Source of the DNA: JBHOQX01 sp042408595
Lineage (GTDB): Bacteria; Chloroflexota; Chloroflexia; Chloroflexales; Roseiflexaceae
Length of the DNA: 64,000 nt
Assembly: GCA_042408595.1 (NCBI GenBank)
Contig: JBHOQX010000082.1
Span: forward strand, 1 to 64,000
Reading direction: 5' to 3'
Made by a program: the position numbers and the translations under genes. Below the pieces are notes generated by a model that saw nothing but the letters and a program-made list of their open reading frames with translations, was not told where the DNA came from and searched no databases. Every line of letters begins with the position of its first letter. The stretch's first letter is position 1. This document shows positions 39,801-47,369 of the stretch, one piece after another.

Positions 39801-40523
39801 CGCCCCGCCGACGGTATTACCGGAGGTCTGAATGCGGATGCCGTACAGGTTGGGCCGCGCCGTGCCGCCGACCTTGTCCACACCGATGTAACACCCCTGG
39901 ATCGTGTTGCCGGTAGCGCTGTTCAGGTTACTCGGGTCGGTGTTCGGACGGATCTCGATGCCGATGCCGATGAGTGAGCCGCCGTATTGGAAGTTGACAA
40001 TTCCGAGGCCCTGAATGGTCGTGTTGCTCGCCTGCACCGTGAGACCGGCGGAGTTGGCCACCGTCTGCAGGATCGTGCCATCGATGATCACCGCCGGGCC
40101 GAACTCATTCTGCGTGCCGGGGGTGTCGTCTTCTTGCGAGAAGCCATTGATGATCGTCCCGTCGTGCTGGATCGCATCAAGGGGCTGCGTGACGCTGATC
40201 GTCCAGGTTTCAACAATTCTGCCCAGATACATATCCGAACGATAGCCAGGGTCGGTCTTCGGAATGCGGAAGTTGATCTCGGTTGTCGTTCCGGCCGACG
40301 CGCTGTTGGCGAGCTGGATAGCGCTGCGGAGGGAGCACTTGTTGACGGTATTTTGCGGCAGCGTGGCGCAGTTCTGGTTTGCCGGCACCGGGTAGGTATC
40401 CGCCGTCGTGGTGACCGTGTAGGTCTGGCTGGCCGCACGAGCCGCGGGCGGCGCGGCCAGCAGCGAGGCGCAGAGGATGGCGCACAGAGCAACCAGGGCA
40501 GTGACGCGGCGACATTGACTCAT
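36897..40523 (-). CDS. Giant secreted beta-helix protein with three NEW3-like domains
   Basis: This 1208-residue protein starts at ATG 40523 (GAGGAG upstream) with a signal peptide ending near ARAAS. A CSLRSAIQLANS block, the same kind of start as in the neighbour, opens a beta-helix of about 750 residues with many GNxIG/GNVISGN turns. Three domains of about 110 residues follow, with the NEW3-like pattern (for example AFFAHQLTNNGNVTATLSL then GWTT). The C-terminus reads IVPRAYLPLAVNGAP. It was probably made by duplication and shuffling with the 31827 gene. No catalytic site is recognised; an adhesin or glycan-binding role is the likeliest. Confidence 0.83.
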   Translation of the reverse strand: MSQCRRVTALVALCAILCASLLAAPPAARAASQTYTVTTTADTYPVPANQNCATLPQNTVNKCSLRSAIQLANSASAGTTTEINFRIPKTDPGYRSDMYLGRIVETWTISVTQPLDAIQHDGTIINGFSQEDDTPGTQNEFGPAVIIDGTILQTVANSAGLTVQASNTTIQGLGIVNFQYGGSLIGIGIEIRPNTDPSNLNSATGNTIQGCYIGVDKVGGTARPNLYGIRIQTSGNTVGGALSQPRERNVVSGNLADGILIDGGANNKIQGNYIGLDRNGIIAIPNGGDGVGVRAAFDTIIGVGPDDTSSARGNVISGNTLSGVHIYNGSRNQIHGNLIGLSADGASAVPNATSSAPSAATTAGVLIETAGAAAANNAIGTTNLFTRNVISGNQKANIRLQGIGTTNNVLVNNIVGPAYTGSVSPILTLSYPQDGIVLANGAARNRIGGTGLNEENYIVGNNGVGVRIFGYQQGSTIVNSDDNSVIGNFIGTDISRITRLPNAGAGVVVGPYANRTRIGGPNAPEANIIQYNAGDGVAIGNTNVVSNTVLKNIIQGNAGNGIRLNGARQTVLDGKDADSPLQVLENGANGIYATGGISPTITFSTIARNEREGIWIDGGTPGVVIGNSTVISNTFNGVRFQSASKASISAARLEQNQANGVLVEAPSQQVTITASQIYSNGAAGVSVSGAQRVKLDGNSISGNAVPSGTTYPPSANGNGQGIVLAPKTVGPPGSNGNANHDIDPPNNLRMDEDGTLSGRVLATAGQPAACLPIASCAVQIFATDAATLDGQGKTKLGGNVTPASNGTFAVGLGTVPAQVALTATDAAGNTSEFGVFTTRLQPGDLTIAPLVPASAAQSAIPGQVITYTSTISNGSNIDFKTLQLTAFSKLGWTYQLQPVGPIALAAGKSKPVTLTLTLPTGSAPNVRAGLIEETRVTIASSKFPTMTASLTDTTTVLPKFLLAVDPLTREVPALPGENAFFAHQLTNNGNVTATLSLATTTDRVGWTTIVTPGGSFTLAPGETKSILASVFVPPGTTAGTAATTQITINNLVDGVPDPSQVKTITDVTRAGTEPLAAIEPRENPPQDAANGQVVSFAHDVVSRSNGPLQLRLEAFSSLGSRLQIVRTGGASFDPSDSSFTLPAGGVLNVSISVTVNEQANAGDEDQITIYLYDKASARILDIATDRVNVIRRLIVPRAYLPLAVNGAP

Positions 40524-40580
40524 GGAGGATGCTCCTCTCGGCAGCGCGGGCGCAGACGCCGCTGGCACGGCGTTTGGCCC

Positions 40581-40608
40581 ATTTTAGCACAGACCCAAAC
40601 GTTTTCAG
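40581..40608 (-). promoter_or_regulatory. Candidate promoter of the giant surface-protein pair
   Basis: TAAAAT (40586-40581, minus strand) with TGC before it (extended -10) and CTGAAA (40608-40603) 16 bp upstream lie 58 bp before the start codon at 40523. Confidence 0.45.
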
Positions 40609-40798
40609 GTAGGAAAGTAGTACCATCTCTGATCATAAGGATGCCCCGTACCAGGATAAGATTCCAACACTTTTCTAATACCCCTCTTACGGTCGTATAG
40701 CGCCGGTCGAGTACACTACCTCCAGTGCGAGCTGCGGGCGCTTCTGGCAGTGCGCTGAGGCCGGCTCGCAGCTTCGGTATTGATGGGAGGATGCAGAG

Positions 40799-42670
40799 AT
40801 GGGCAAGATTGTCGGGATTGACCTGGGGACGACCAACTCGGTCGTAGCGGTGATGGAGGGTGGCGATCCGGTCGTCATCCCGAACGCCGAGGGCAACCGC
40901 ACCACACCGTCGGTCGTGGCCTTCACCAAGAACGGCGAGCGGCTTGTCGGCCAGACAGCCAAGCGCCAGGCTACGATCAACCCTGAGAATACATTCTTCT
41001 CGATCAAGCGCTTTATTGGCCATACCTACGACGAGATCGCCAAAGAGCGCGAGATGGTGCCGTTCAAGGTGGTGAAGGGCCCGCGCAACGACGTGCGGGT
41101 GTACTCGCCCCAGACCGGCAAGGAGTACGCGCCGCAGGAGATCTCGGCGATGGTGCTCCAGAAGCTGAAGACCGACGCCGAAGCCTACCTGGGCGAGCCG
41201 GTGACCCAGGCCGTGATCACCGTGCCGGCCTACTTCAACGACAGCCAGCGCCAGGCGACCAAGGACGCCGGCAAGATCGCCGGGCTGGAGGTGCTCCGGA
41301 TCATCAATGAGCCGACCGCCGCCGCGCTGGCCTATGGTCTGGACAAGAAGCACAACGAAACCATCCTGGTCTTCGACCTGGGCGGCGGGACGTACGACGT
41401 CTCGGTACTGGAGGTCGGCGACGGCGTGATCGAGGTCAAGGCGACCAACGGCGATACCCACCTCGGCGGCGACGATTACGATCAGAAAATCGTCAATTGG
41501 CTGATCGACGAATTCCGCAAGGACCAGGGGATCGACCTGAGCAAGGACCGCCAGTCGCTCCAGCGGCTGAAGGAGGCGGCGGAGAAAGCCAAGATCGAGC
41601 TCTCCAGCATGATGGAGACCGAGATCAACCTGCCGTTCATCACCGCCGACGCCAGCGGCCCGAAGCACCTGCAGATGAAGCTGACCCGCAGCAAGTTCGA
41701 GCAGCTCACCAATGACCTGACCGAGCGGCTGAAGGGCCCCTTCTTCCAGGCGCTCAAGGACGCCGACCTGCAGCCGAACCAGCTCGACGAGGTGGTACTG
41801 GTGGGCGGATCGACGCGTATGCCGGTGGTGCAGGAGCTGGTACGCAAGCTGACCGGCAAAGAGCCGAACAAGAGCGTCAACCCGGACGAAGTCGTCGCAG
41901 TCGGCGCGGCCATCCAGGCCGGCGTGCTCGGTGGCGACGTGAAGGATGTCGTTCTGCTGGACGTCACGCCGCTCTCGCTGGGCGTCGAGACGCTCGGCGG
42001 CGTGATGACGCGCCTGATCGAGCGCAACACCACCATCCCGACCCGCAAGAGCGAGATTTTCTCGACGGCGGCGGATGGCCAGACGGCGGTGGACATCCAC
42101 ATCCTGCAGGGCGAGCGCGAGATGGCGGCCGACAACATGACGCTCGGGCGCTTCCGCCTGGAGGGCATTCCGCCCGCGCCACGCGGCGTGCCGCAGATCG
42201 AGGTCACCTTCGACATCGATGCCAACGGCATCCTGAACGTGAGCGCCAAAGACAAGGCGACCGGCAAGGAGCAGCGGGTCACGATCACCGCGACGACCAA
42301 CCTGAGCAAGGATGAGATCGACCGCATGGTGAAGGACGCCCAGGCGCACGCCGCCGAGGACAAACGCCGGCGGGAGCTGGTGGAGCTGAAGAATCAGTCG
42401 GATAGCCTGGCGTACCAGAGCGAGAAGTCGCTCAACGAGCTGGGCGACAAGGTCGACTCGGTGCAGCGCAGCCGGATCGAGGGGCTGATCAAGGATCTGC
42501 GCGAGGCCATCGCCCAGGAGGACGAGGGGCGCATGCGGTCGCTGTCAACCGAATTGCAGCAGGCGATGATGCAGGTCGGGCAGGCGGCCTATGGTGCGCA
42601 GGAGCAGCCCGCCGGCGCGAAGCGCGACGGTGACGAGGGAGTTGTCGAGGGCGAGTACACCGTCGAGTAA
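40799..42670 (+). CDS. dnaK: Chaperone DnaK (Hsp70)
   Basis: This 623-residue protein matches DnaK throughout: the phosphate-1 motif IDLGTTNSVVAV, the connect and adenosine motifs VFDLGGGTYDVSVLE and VGGSTRMPVVQELV, the substrate-binding domain with TPLSLGVETLGGVMTRLI, and a helical lid ending in an acidic tail (EGEYTVE). It is an ATP-driven folding chaperone. GGGAGG precedes the ATG. Unusually neither grpE nor dnaJ is next to it. No CIRCE element (the HrcA site) is visible in the 270-bp upstream region. Confidence 0.97.
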   Translation: MGKIVGIDLGTTNSVVAVMEGGDPVVIPNAEGNRTTPSVVAFTKNGERLVGQTAKRQATINPENTFFSIKRFIGHTYDEIAKEREMVPFKVVKGPRNDVRVYSPQTGKEYAPQEISAMVLQKLKTDAEAYLGEPVTQAVITVPAYFNDSQRQATKDAGKIAGLEVLRIINEPTAAALAYGLDKKHNETILVFDLGGGTYDVSVLEVGDGVIEVKATNGDTHLGGDDYDQKIVNWLIDEFRKDQGIDLSKDRQSLQRLKEAAEKAKIELSSMMETEINLPFITADASGPKHLQMKLTRSKFEQLTNDLTERLKGPFFQALKDADLQPNQLDEVVLVGGSTRMPVVQELVRKLTGKEPNKSVNPDEVVAVGAAIQAGVLGGDVKDVVLLDVTPLSLGVETLGGVMTRLIERNTTIPTRKSEIFSTAADGQTAVDIHILQGEREMAADNMTLGRFRLEGIPPAPRGVPQIEVTFDIDANGILNVSAKDKATGKEQRVTITATTNLSKDEIDRMVKDAQAHAAEDKRRRELVELKNQSDSLAYQSEKSLNELGDKVDSVQRSRIEGLIKDLREAIAQEDEGRMRSLSTELQQAMMQVGQAAYGAQEQPAGAKRDGDEGVVEGEYTVE

Positions 42671-42713
42671 CGTCCTCCAGGACGTGGTGGCGGGCCGTCG
42701 CTCATCAGCACGG

Positions 42714-42753
42714 AGCGCCAGGGCCGCGGCGAGACGCCGCGGCCCTGGCGCTT
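42714..42753 (+). terminator. Long hairpin after dnaK
   Basis: A perfect 17-bp stem (42714-42730 with 42736-42752) around a five-base loop starts 43 bp after the dnaK stop codon. Only two T follow, so it may act together with a factor or as an RNA-stabilising hairpin. Confidence 0.65.
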
Positions 42754-42839
42754 CAGAATAGCAAGACGAGAACCGTTTCTGCGCTGAGGAAGGTTCTCCT
42801 CCAAGACATCACCCTCCGCCCCGCTCCATGGACGGGAGC

Positions 42840-42844
42840 GAGGG
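42840..42844. repeat. Target-site duplication, left copy
   Basis: GAGGG directly borders the left inverted repeat of the insertion sequence and is repeated directly at 44328-44332 on the other side. Confidence 0.8.
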
Positions 42845-44327
42845 TGTTGAGTCTCGATAAGTCGTACCCGGCAGGTGTCCAAGAGTCTCACAAAGATGTG
42901 CCGGTGTGTGCTATACCGAACGTAACGACCTCCCTTGGGTCAGAGGGAGGCAGGTATGGCACGCCGAGCTGCTGCACTAACCTATGCTGAACGAGTTGCG
43001 ATTCTCAAACGCGCCGCGGCCGGCGAGACGGATGCTGTCATCGCCGCCGCGCTCGATTGCTCGCGCTGGACCGTACGCAAGTGGAGACGCATCGGCCAGC
43101 GCAAGGGCCGGGCAGCCCTGGCGCCGCGTATCGGCCGTCCTCCGACTGGGCTACTCGGTTCTCTTTCGCCCACTCTCCGCCATGCGATCCTCCAACTCCG
43201 TCGTGCCCACCCCGGCTGGGGCGCCACCACCCTCCTCGCTGAACTGCGCACCGACCCACTCTGGTCCAGCACCAAGCTTCCCAGTCGCTCTCGGATCGCC
43301 GCCCTCATCAGCTATGCCCGTCTGACACGACGCTACAACCGCCACAGTGAGTTACCCCAAGCACCAGGACCACCCCAAGGAACACCGCACGATGAATGGG
43401 AGCTCGATGCTCAGGGACCGGTGAGGACGCCCAACATCGGCAAGGTCTGCCTGGTCAACGTCATCGATACCGTCAGCCGGCTCAAGCTCGAAAGCTATCC
43501 CTGCCTCGGCACCACCAATCCACCACTGGAGACCTACCAGCTGGTGCTACGCCGTGCCTTTCTGACGTTTGGCCTTCCCAAATGCCTGTCGTTTGATCGA
43601 GGCACGGTCTTCTACGACAACACGACCACCTCGCCCTTCCCGACCCATTTGCATCTGTGGCTGCTGGCGCTGGGCATCGAGGTTCGCTTTACACGTGTTC
43701 GCCGTCCCACCGATCATGCCAAGGTCGAGCGATTGCATCAGACGATGACGCTGCAGGCCCTGCTTGGACAGACCTGGCCAGATGCAGCAGCATTGTGGGC
43801 CGGCCTCGATATCCGTCGCAGGCGACTGAACGAGCAGATCCCGTGTCGGATGCTGGGGGGACGTGCGCCGCTTGAGGTCTATCCCGAAGCGCAGCACTCG
43901 GGTCGCTTCTACCGGCCGAAATGGGAGCTTGATATGCTCGATCTCGCGCGCGTCTATGCCTATCTGAGCACCTGTCGCTGGTTCCGGCGTGTTGCCTACA
44001 CCGGCGCGATTGCCCTCGGTGGCGTCCACCATCGTATCCATCGGAAGTATGCCGAGCAGGCGATTGAGATCACGTTTGATGCCGAACAGGCAGTGTTCGT
44101 GGGATATCTACCAGCCCTCAGCAAGAGCGTTGAGTTCGTTCCCCGTCATCTGACCAAGGAGGCATTGATGGGAGAGTTCTCGACGCTTGCTGCCCTGCCG
44201 GCATACCAGCTTGCCTTGCCCTTCACGCATGAAGCGCAGCGGGTGATGGACTACACGCCGATGAGGTCCGGCATCACTTTGTGAGACTTCACCGAAATGC
44301 CCCGGTACGACTTATCGAGACTCAACA
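42845..44327 (+). mobile_element. Complete insertion sequence of 1483 bp
   Basis: The element has near-perfect 24-bp terminal inverted repeats (left 42845-42868 starting TGTTGAGTCTCG; right 44304-44327), with partial similarity continuing inward for about 60 bp (the CTCACAAAG block on both sides). It carries one intact transposase gene and is flanked by the 5-bp duplication GAGGG. The inward block could be a second transposase binding site. It landed in the gap between dnaK and cvpA without breaking a gene. All parts needed for mobility appear intact, so the insertion is probably recent. Confidence 0.9.
42956..44284 (+). CDS. DDE (rve-type) transposase of the insertion sequence, IS481-like
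   Basis: This 442-residue protein has an N-terminal helix-turn-helix (residues about 10-50, YAERVAILKRAAAGE and CSRWTVRKWRR), a second HTH-like region (LRRAHPGWGATTLLAELR) and an integrase core with the catalytic triad Asp151 (ELDAQGP), Asp214 (LSFDRGT) and Glu258 (HAKVERLHQ). A further 170-residue beta-rich C-terminal domain follows. It cuts and joins the ends of the element. The ATG at 42956 has GGGAGG upstream, and the stop lies 43 bp inside the right end. The layout fits the IS481 group, but the exact family needs comparison. Confidence 0.85.
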   Translation: MARRAAALTYAERVAILKRAAAGETDAVIAAALDCSRWTVRKWRRIGQRKGRAALAPRIGRPPTGLLGSLSPTLRHAILQLRRAHPGWGATTLLAELRTDPLWSSTKLPSRSRIAALISYARLTRRYNRHSELPQAPGPPQGTPHDEWELDAQGPVRTPNIGKVCLVNVIDTVSRLKLESYPCLGTTNPPLETYQLVLRRAFLTFGLPKCLSFDRGTVFYDNTTTSPFPTHLHLWLLALGIEVRFTRVRRPTDHAKVERLHQTMTLQALLGQTWPDAAALWAGLDIRRRRLNEQIPCRMLGGRAPLEVYPEAQHSGRFYRPKWELDMLDLARVYAYLSTCRWFRRVAYTGAIALGGVHHRIHRKYAEQAIEITFDAEQAVFVGYLPALSKSVEFVPRHLTKEALMGEFSTLAALPAYQLALPFTHEAQRVMDYTPMRSGITL

Positions 44328-44332
44328 GAGGG
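44328..44332. repeat. Target-site duplication, right copy
   Basis: GAGGG directly follows the right inverted repeat and matches 42840-42844. Confidence 0.8.
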
Positions 44333-44412
44333 ATTATCCTTGCGGCGTCCGGGTATGGCGCGTGCCGTGCGTCGCAGCCGGACACCCTTAGCTGGCACAA
44401 AGGAGGAGGCGC

Positions 44413-44441
44413 TTCACATCGCCGCAGAGGAGTGGTATACT
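44413..44441 (+). promoter_or_regulatory. Promoter of the cvpA gene
   Basis: TTCACA (44413-44418) and TATACT (44436-44441) are 17 bp apart, with TGG before the -10. It lies 73 bp upstream of the start codon and just beyond the inserted element, so it is probably the gene's own promoter. Confidence 0.6.
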
Positions 44442-44513
44442 GGCACCACCGGCTAGAACATACGTGCGGCGGATGGCGCGCAACCATCCGGCGCGACGGA
44501 GCGTCCAAACAGC

Positions 44514-45020
44514 ATGAACGGGATCGACCTGGTGATCGTCGTCCTGCTCATCGTCTGCACTGCATTGGGGGCGTATTGGGGTCTGATCCGGCAGGTGATC
44601 GCGGTCGTCGGGCTGGCGACCGCGCTGGTGCTGGCGCGGCGCTATGGCCCGGAGGCCGGTGATGCGCTGGCGTCGTTTATCGCGAGCGCGGCGCTGGCGC
44701 AACTGGTCGGGTTCGCCTTCGTGTTCATGGCGATCAGCGCGCTGGCGAGTCTGCTCGCCTCGCTGATCCAGCGGTTCGCCGGGCTGCTGTTGCTCGGCCC
44801 GCTGGATCGACTGGGCGGCGCGGCGCTGGGGCTGCTGATCGGCGGGGTGACGCTGGCGGCGCTGCTGGCGTCCGCTGCCGCGCTTCCCGACCCGGCCTGG
44901 ACGAAAGCGCTCGGCGGATCGCCATTGGCGACAGGGATCGTGCACGCCTTTAGTTTCGTGCTCTCGGCGATGCCGGATCCCCTGCGTGTGGCTGCCGAAG
45001 CGACCTTTGGCATCCAGTGA
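44514..45020 (+). CDS. CvpA-family membrane protein
   Basis: This 168-residue protein has four hydrophobic helices (about residues 4-24, 28-48, 60-90 and 100-125) with the family's early pattern IDLVIVVLLIVCTALGAYWG and a glycine-rich third/fourth helix region. CvpA-type proteins are needed for colicin V production in Escherichia coli and for envelope stress tolerance elsewhere; the molecular role is unknown. It has its own promoter and is followed by rsfS on the same strand. Confidence 0.8.
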   Translation: MNGIDLVIVVLLIVCTALGAYWGLIRQVIAVVGLATALVLARRYGPEAGDALASFIASAALAQLVGFAFVFMAISALASLLASLIQRFAGLLLLGPLDRLGGAALGLLIGGVTLAALLASAAALPDPAWTKALGGSPLATGIVHAFSFVLSAMPDPLRVAAEATFGIQ

Positions 45021-45072
45021 TCAACGGCGTGGGGCGGCATCGCTCACGCAGATCCGGGCGTCGATCCGCCCA

Positions 45073-45101
45073 TGGACATAGCGCGCGACTTCTGGTAGAA
45101 T
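45073..45101 (+). promoter_or_regulatory. Promoter of rsfS
   Basis: TGGACA (45073-45078) and TAGAAT (45096-45101) are separated by 17 bp. Transcription would start about ten bases before the ATG at 45118. Confidence 0.6.
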
Positions 45102-45117
45102 CAGGGCACGTTTGCAT

Positions 45118-45483
45118 ATGACCGAAGGAGTGGTCATCATCGAATCGACAGAACTTGCGCGGCGGGTCGTGGAGCTAGCCGAAGAAAAGCAGGCGAGCGA
45201 CATCGTCATGTTGGACCTGCGCCCGCTGAATGCCGTCGCCGACTATTTCGTCATCTGTTCCGGCGAGAGCGACCGGCAGCTTCGCGCAATCCTCCAGGCG
45301 ATCGACGAAGGGGTGAGCCGGAGCACCGGGCTCGAGGCACGCCCGGAGGGAACACCGGCCTCAGGCTGGGTGCTGCTCGACTACGGGGATGTTGTCGTCC
45401 ACATCTTCTCCGCGACCATGCGCGATTACTATCGCCTGGAGCGGCTGTGGAGCAAGGCAACACCCGTCGTTGTTGTGCAATGA
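45118..45483 (+). CDS. rsfS: Ribosomal silencing factor RsfS
   Basis: This 121-residue protein matches RsfS/Iojap: ASDIVMLDLRPLNAVADYFVI, then GTPASGWVLLDYGDVVVHIF and an end with YYRLERLW. It binds L14 and keeps ribosomal subunits apart when nutrients are short. ATG 45118 is taken; a TTG at 45112 and a GTG at 45130 (behind GAAGGAG) are alternatives. The stop codon is followed after only seven bases by the ATG of a small membrane protein gene, so the two form an operon. Confidence 0.93.
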   Translation: MTEGVVIIESTELARRVVELAEEKQASDIVMLDLRPLNAVADYFVICSGESDRQLRAILQAIDEGVSRSTGLEARPEGTPASGWVLLDYGDVVVHIFSATMRDYYRLERLWSKATPVVVVQ

Positions 45484-45490
45484 GGAGTCC

Positions 45491-45700
45491 ATGAGCGACA
45501 TTCCACCCAGAGCGGAATTTCGTCGTATCCGGGTTGTCGCGTTCGGGGTGGGCGCGGCGGTCGGGAGCGCCGTTGGTCTTGTGCTTGGCTCGCTGCTGGC
45601 CCACTGGCTCGGCAATGGGATGGTCAGCGCGCTTCAGACCTGGGTCCGTCGCATCACCGGCAGGGATGACCATCCAAACTGGGAAGTATTGCTGCAATAA
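45491..45700 (+). CDS. Small membrane protein with a glycine-zipper helix
   Basis: This 69-residue protein has a basic N-terminus and one long hydrophobic segment (about residues 15-40) with the regular glycine spacing GVGAAVGSAVGLVLGSLL, then a soluble tail. It has GAGGAG upstream of the ATG and follows rsfS closely. It is probably a small oligomerising membrane protein. No family is recognised, but the ribosome site and position make it a real gene. Confidence 0.65.
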   Translation: MSDIPPRAEFRRIRVVAFGVGAAVGSAVGLVLGSLLAHWLGNGMVSALQTWVRRITGRDDHPNWEVLLQ

Positions 45701-45737
45701 CCCCGCCGCCCGCGAAGGGACGTGACACAGCGTGCCG

Positions 45738-46445
45738 CTAGGCCGGCGGCACGCTCGAACCACGCTCGTTCTCGCTGCCCACCCACTGACTGGTGCCGTC
45801 GGCCCAGTGCTCCTTCTTCCAAATCGGCGCGACTTCTTTGATGCGATCCATGATCCAGGCGGCGGCCTCGAACGCCGCCCGGCGGTGCGGCGCGGCCACC
45901 ACGACCAGCACCGCGGTCTCGCCGATCTCCAGCCGCCCGACACGGTGGTGGATCGCCACCCGCCCGATCTCCCATCGCGCCCGCGCCTCGTCCGCCAGCC
46001 TGGCAAGCACCTTCTCCGCCATCGGTGCGTAGGCTTCGTACACCAACCAGGCGGTCGCCCGTCCGCCGACATTGTCGCGCACCACGCCGGCGAACGTCAC
46101 GATCGCCCCCATATCCGGCGCGGCGACCAACCGGGTGAGCGCGCTCGCATCCAGCGGCGCCTCGGTGATCAAAAACGTGGGGGGTTCGGCGTCCGCCGGC
46201 GCACCGCCGCTGACCGGCGGAATAAAGCTCACTTCGTCACCATCGCGTAGCGGTGTGTCGGGCGTGGCGTATTCCTGATTCACGGCGTAGAGCAGGCGGC
46301 CGCGGTAGCCGCCCAGGCGCGGGTAGCGCGCCACCAGCGCTTCCCACAGCCCGCCGACCGTAGCTCCCTCTGGAAGCGCGATCTGCTCTGCGCTCCGCCC
46401 GGTAATATCGCGGTGGCCCGCGAAATAGCGAATGCTAACGACCAT
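45738..46445 (-). CDS. MoaD-MoaE fusion, molybdopterin synthase
   Basis: This 235-residue protein has a MoaD part (residues 1-80, VSIRYFAGHRDITG ... FIPPVSGG) followed after a short linker by MoaE (LITEAPLDASALTRLV, MGAIVTFAGVVRDNVGG, and WKKEHWADGTSQW with the substrate Lys residues). Molybdopterin synthase inserts sulfur into precursor Z. Free MoaD needs a C-terminal Gly-Gly to carry the sulfur; here Gly-Gly is internal, so cleavage after it is probably needed, as described for mycobacterial MoaX. The ATG at 46445 lacks a ribosome site. No other molybdenum genes are close. Confidence 0.88.
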   Translation of the reverse strand: MVVSIRYFAGHRDITGRSAEQIALPEGATVGGLWEALVARYPRLGGYRGRLLYAVNQEYATPDTPLRDGDEVSFIPPVSGGAPADAEPPTFLITEAPLDASALTRLVAAPDMGAIVTFAGVVRDNVGGRATAWLVYEAYAPMAEKVLARLADEARARWEIGRVAIHHRVGRLEIGETAVLVVVAAPHRRAAFEAAAWIMDRIKEVAPIWKKEHWADGTSQWVGSENERGSSVPPA

Positions 46446-46495
46446 AGGCCGTATCAGGAAAGAGATCGGGTAGCAGAAGCCCGACTCCCACATCC

Positions 46496-47365
46496 TCATC
46501 CTTCCACTTCACCCGCGGCCCAGCGCACCGGCACGCCATGCGCAGCGAGATAGGTCTTCACATCGCGGATCGTGTACGTTCCGAAATGGAAGATCGACGC
46601 CGCCAGCACGGCATCAGCTTTGCCATCGACCAGGCCGGCGCGCAGGTGCTCCGGGCTGCCCGCGCCCCCGGAGGCGATCACCGGCACCGGCACCGCCTCG
46701 GAGATCGCACGCAACAGCGGGATGTCGTAGCCGTCACGCGTGCCGTCAGCGTCCATGCTATTAATGACGATCTCGCCCGCGCCCAGCTCCACGCCACGCC
46801 GCGCCCACTCCACCGCGTCCAGCCCGGTGGCGCGCGGCGTACCGCCGGTGTGGGTGAAGACTTCCCAGCGCAGATCGGGCGGGTGGGTGGCGGCGCCACC
46901 GGGCGCCACGGACTCGACCTCCCGCTCTCCCCGCCTCCTCCGCGCCGTGGCTTCCTGGCGGAGCGCCCGCCGCGCATCGATCGACAGCACGATACACTGG
47001 CTACCGAACCGCCGCGCGCCTTCCGCGATCAGCGCCGGGTGCAGCACGGCGGCGGTGTTGATTGAGACTTTCTCCGCGCCAGCGCGCAGCAGCCGGTACA
47101 TATCCTCGACGGTGCGGATGCCGCCGCCGACCGTGAGCGGGATAAAGACCTGCGCGGCGGTGCGCTCGACCACATCGAGCATGATCGCCCGCTCATCGCT
47201 GCTGGCGGTAATATCGTAGAACACCAGCTCGTCGGCGCCCGCGGCGGTGTAGGCCGCGGCCAGCTCCACCGGATCGCCGGCGTCGCGGTGGTGGAGAAAG
47301 GCAACACCCTTCACCACCCGCCCGCCCTTGACATCCAGGCATGGAATGATCCGGCGCTTCAGCAT
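46496..47365 (-). CDS. hisF: Imidazole glycerol phosphate synthase, cyclase subunit
   Basis: This 289-residue TIM barrel has the catalytic Asp11 (PCLDVKG) and the second Asp in NSMDADGTRDGYD. It makes the imidazole ring of histidine using ammonia from HisH. Typical HisF has about 253 residues; the excess is a 30-residue Arg/Gly/Pro-rich insertion after SIDARRAL (about 46875-46970), in the loop before the FTHTGG strand. The ATG at 47365 follows GTGAGGCG and lies four bases beyond the stop of the coiled-coil gene, so the two are coupled. Confidence 0.94.
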   Translation of the reverse strand: MLKRRIIPCLDVKGGRVVKGVAFLHHRDAGDPVELAAAYTAAGADELVFYDITASSDERAIMLDVVERTAAQVFIPLTVGGGIRTVEDMYRLLRAGAEKVSINTAAVLHPALIAEGARRFGSQCIVLSIDARRALRQEATARRRRGEREVESVAPGGAATHPPDLRWEVFTHTGGTPRATGLDAVEWARRGVELGAGEIVINSMDADGTRDGYDIPLLRAISEAVPVPVIASGGAGSPEHLRAGLVDGKADAVLAASIFHFGTYTIRDVKTYLAAHGVPVRWAAGEVEG

Positions 47366-47369
47366 CGCC

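Noticed and set aside
40524..40798. CIRCE (HrcA operator) upstream of dnaK
   Set aside because: No inverted repeat matching TTAGCACTC-N9-GAGTGCTAA is present. Only a weak, widely spaced TGCGAGC/GCTCGCA pair was seen.
40520..42349. 609-codon minus-strand open frame opposite dnaK
   Set aside because: Antisense to dnaK; such frames opposite dnaK are a known artefact in GC-rich genomes.
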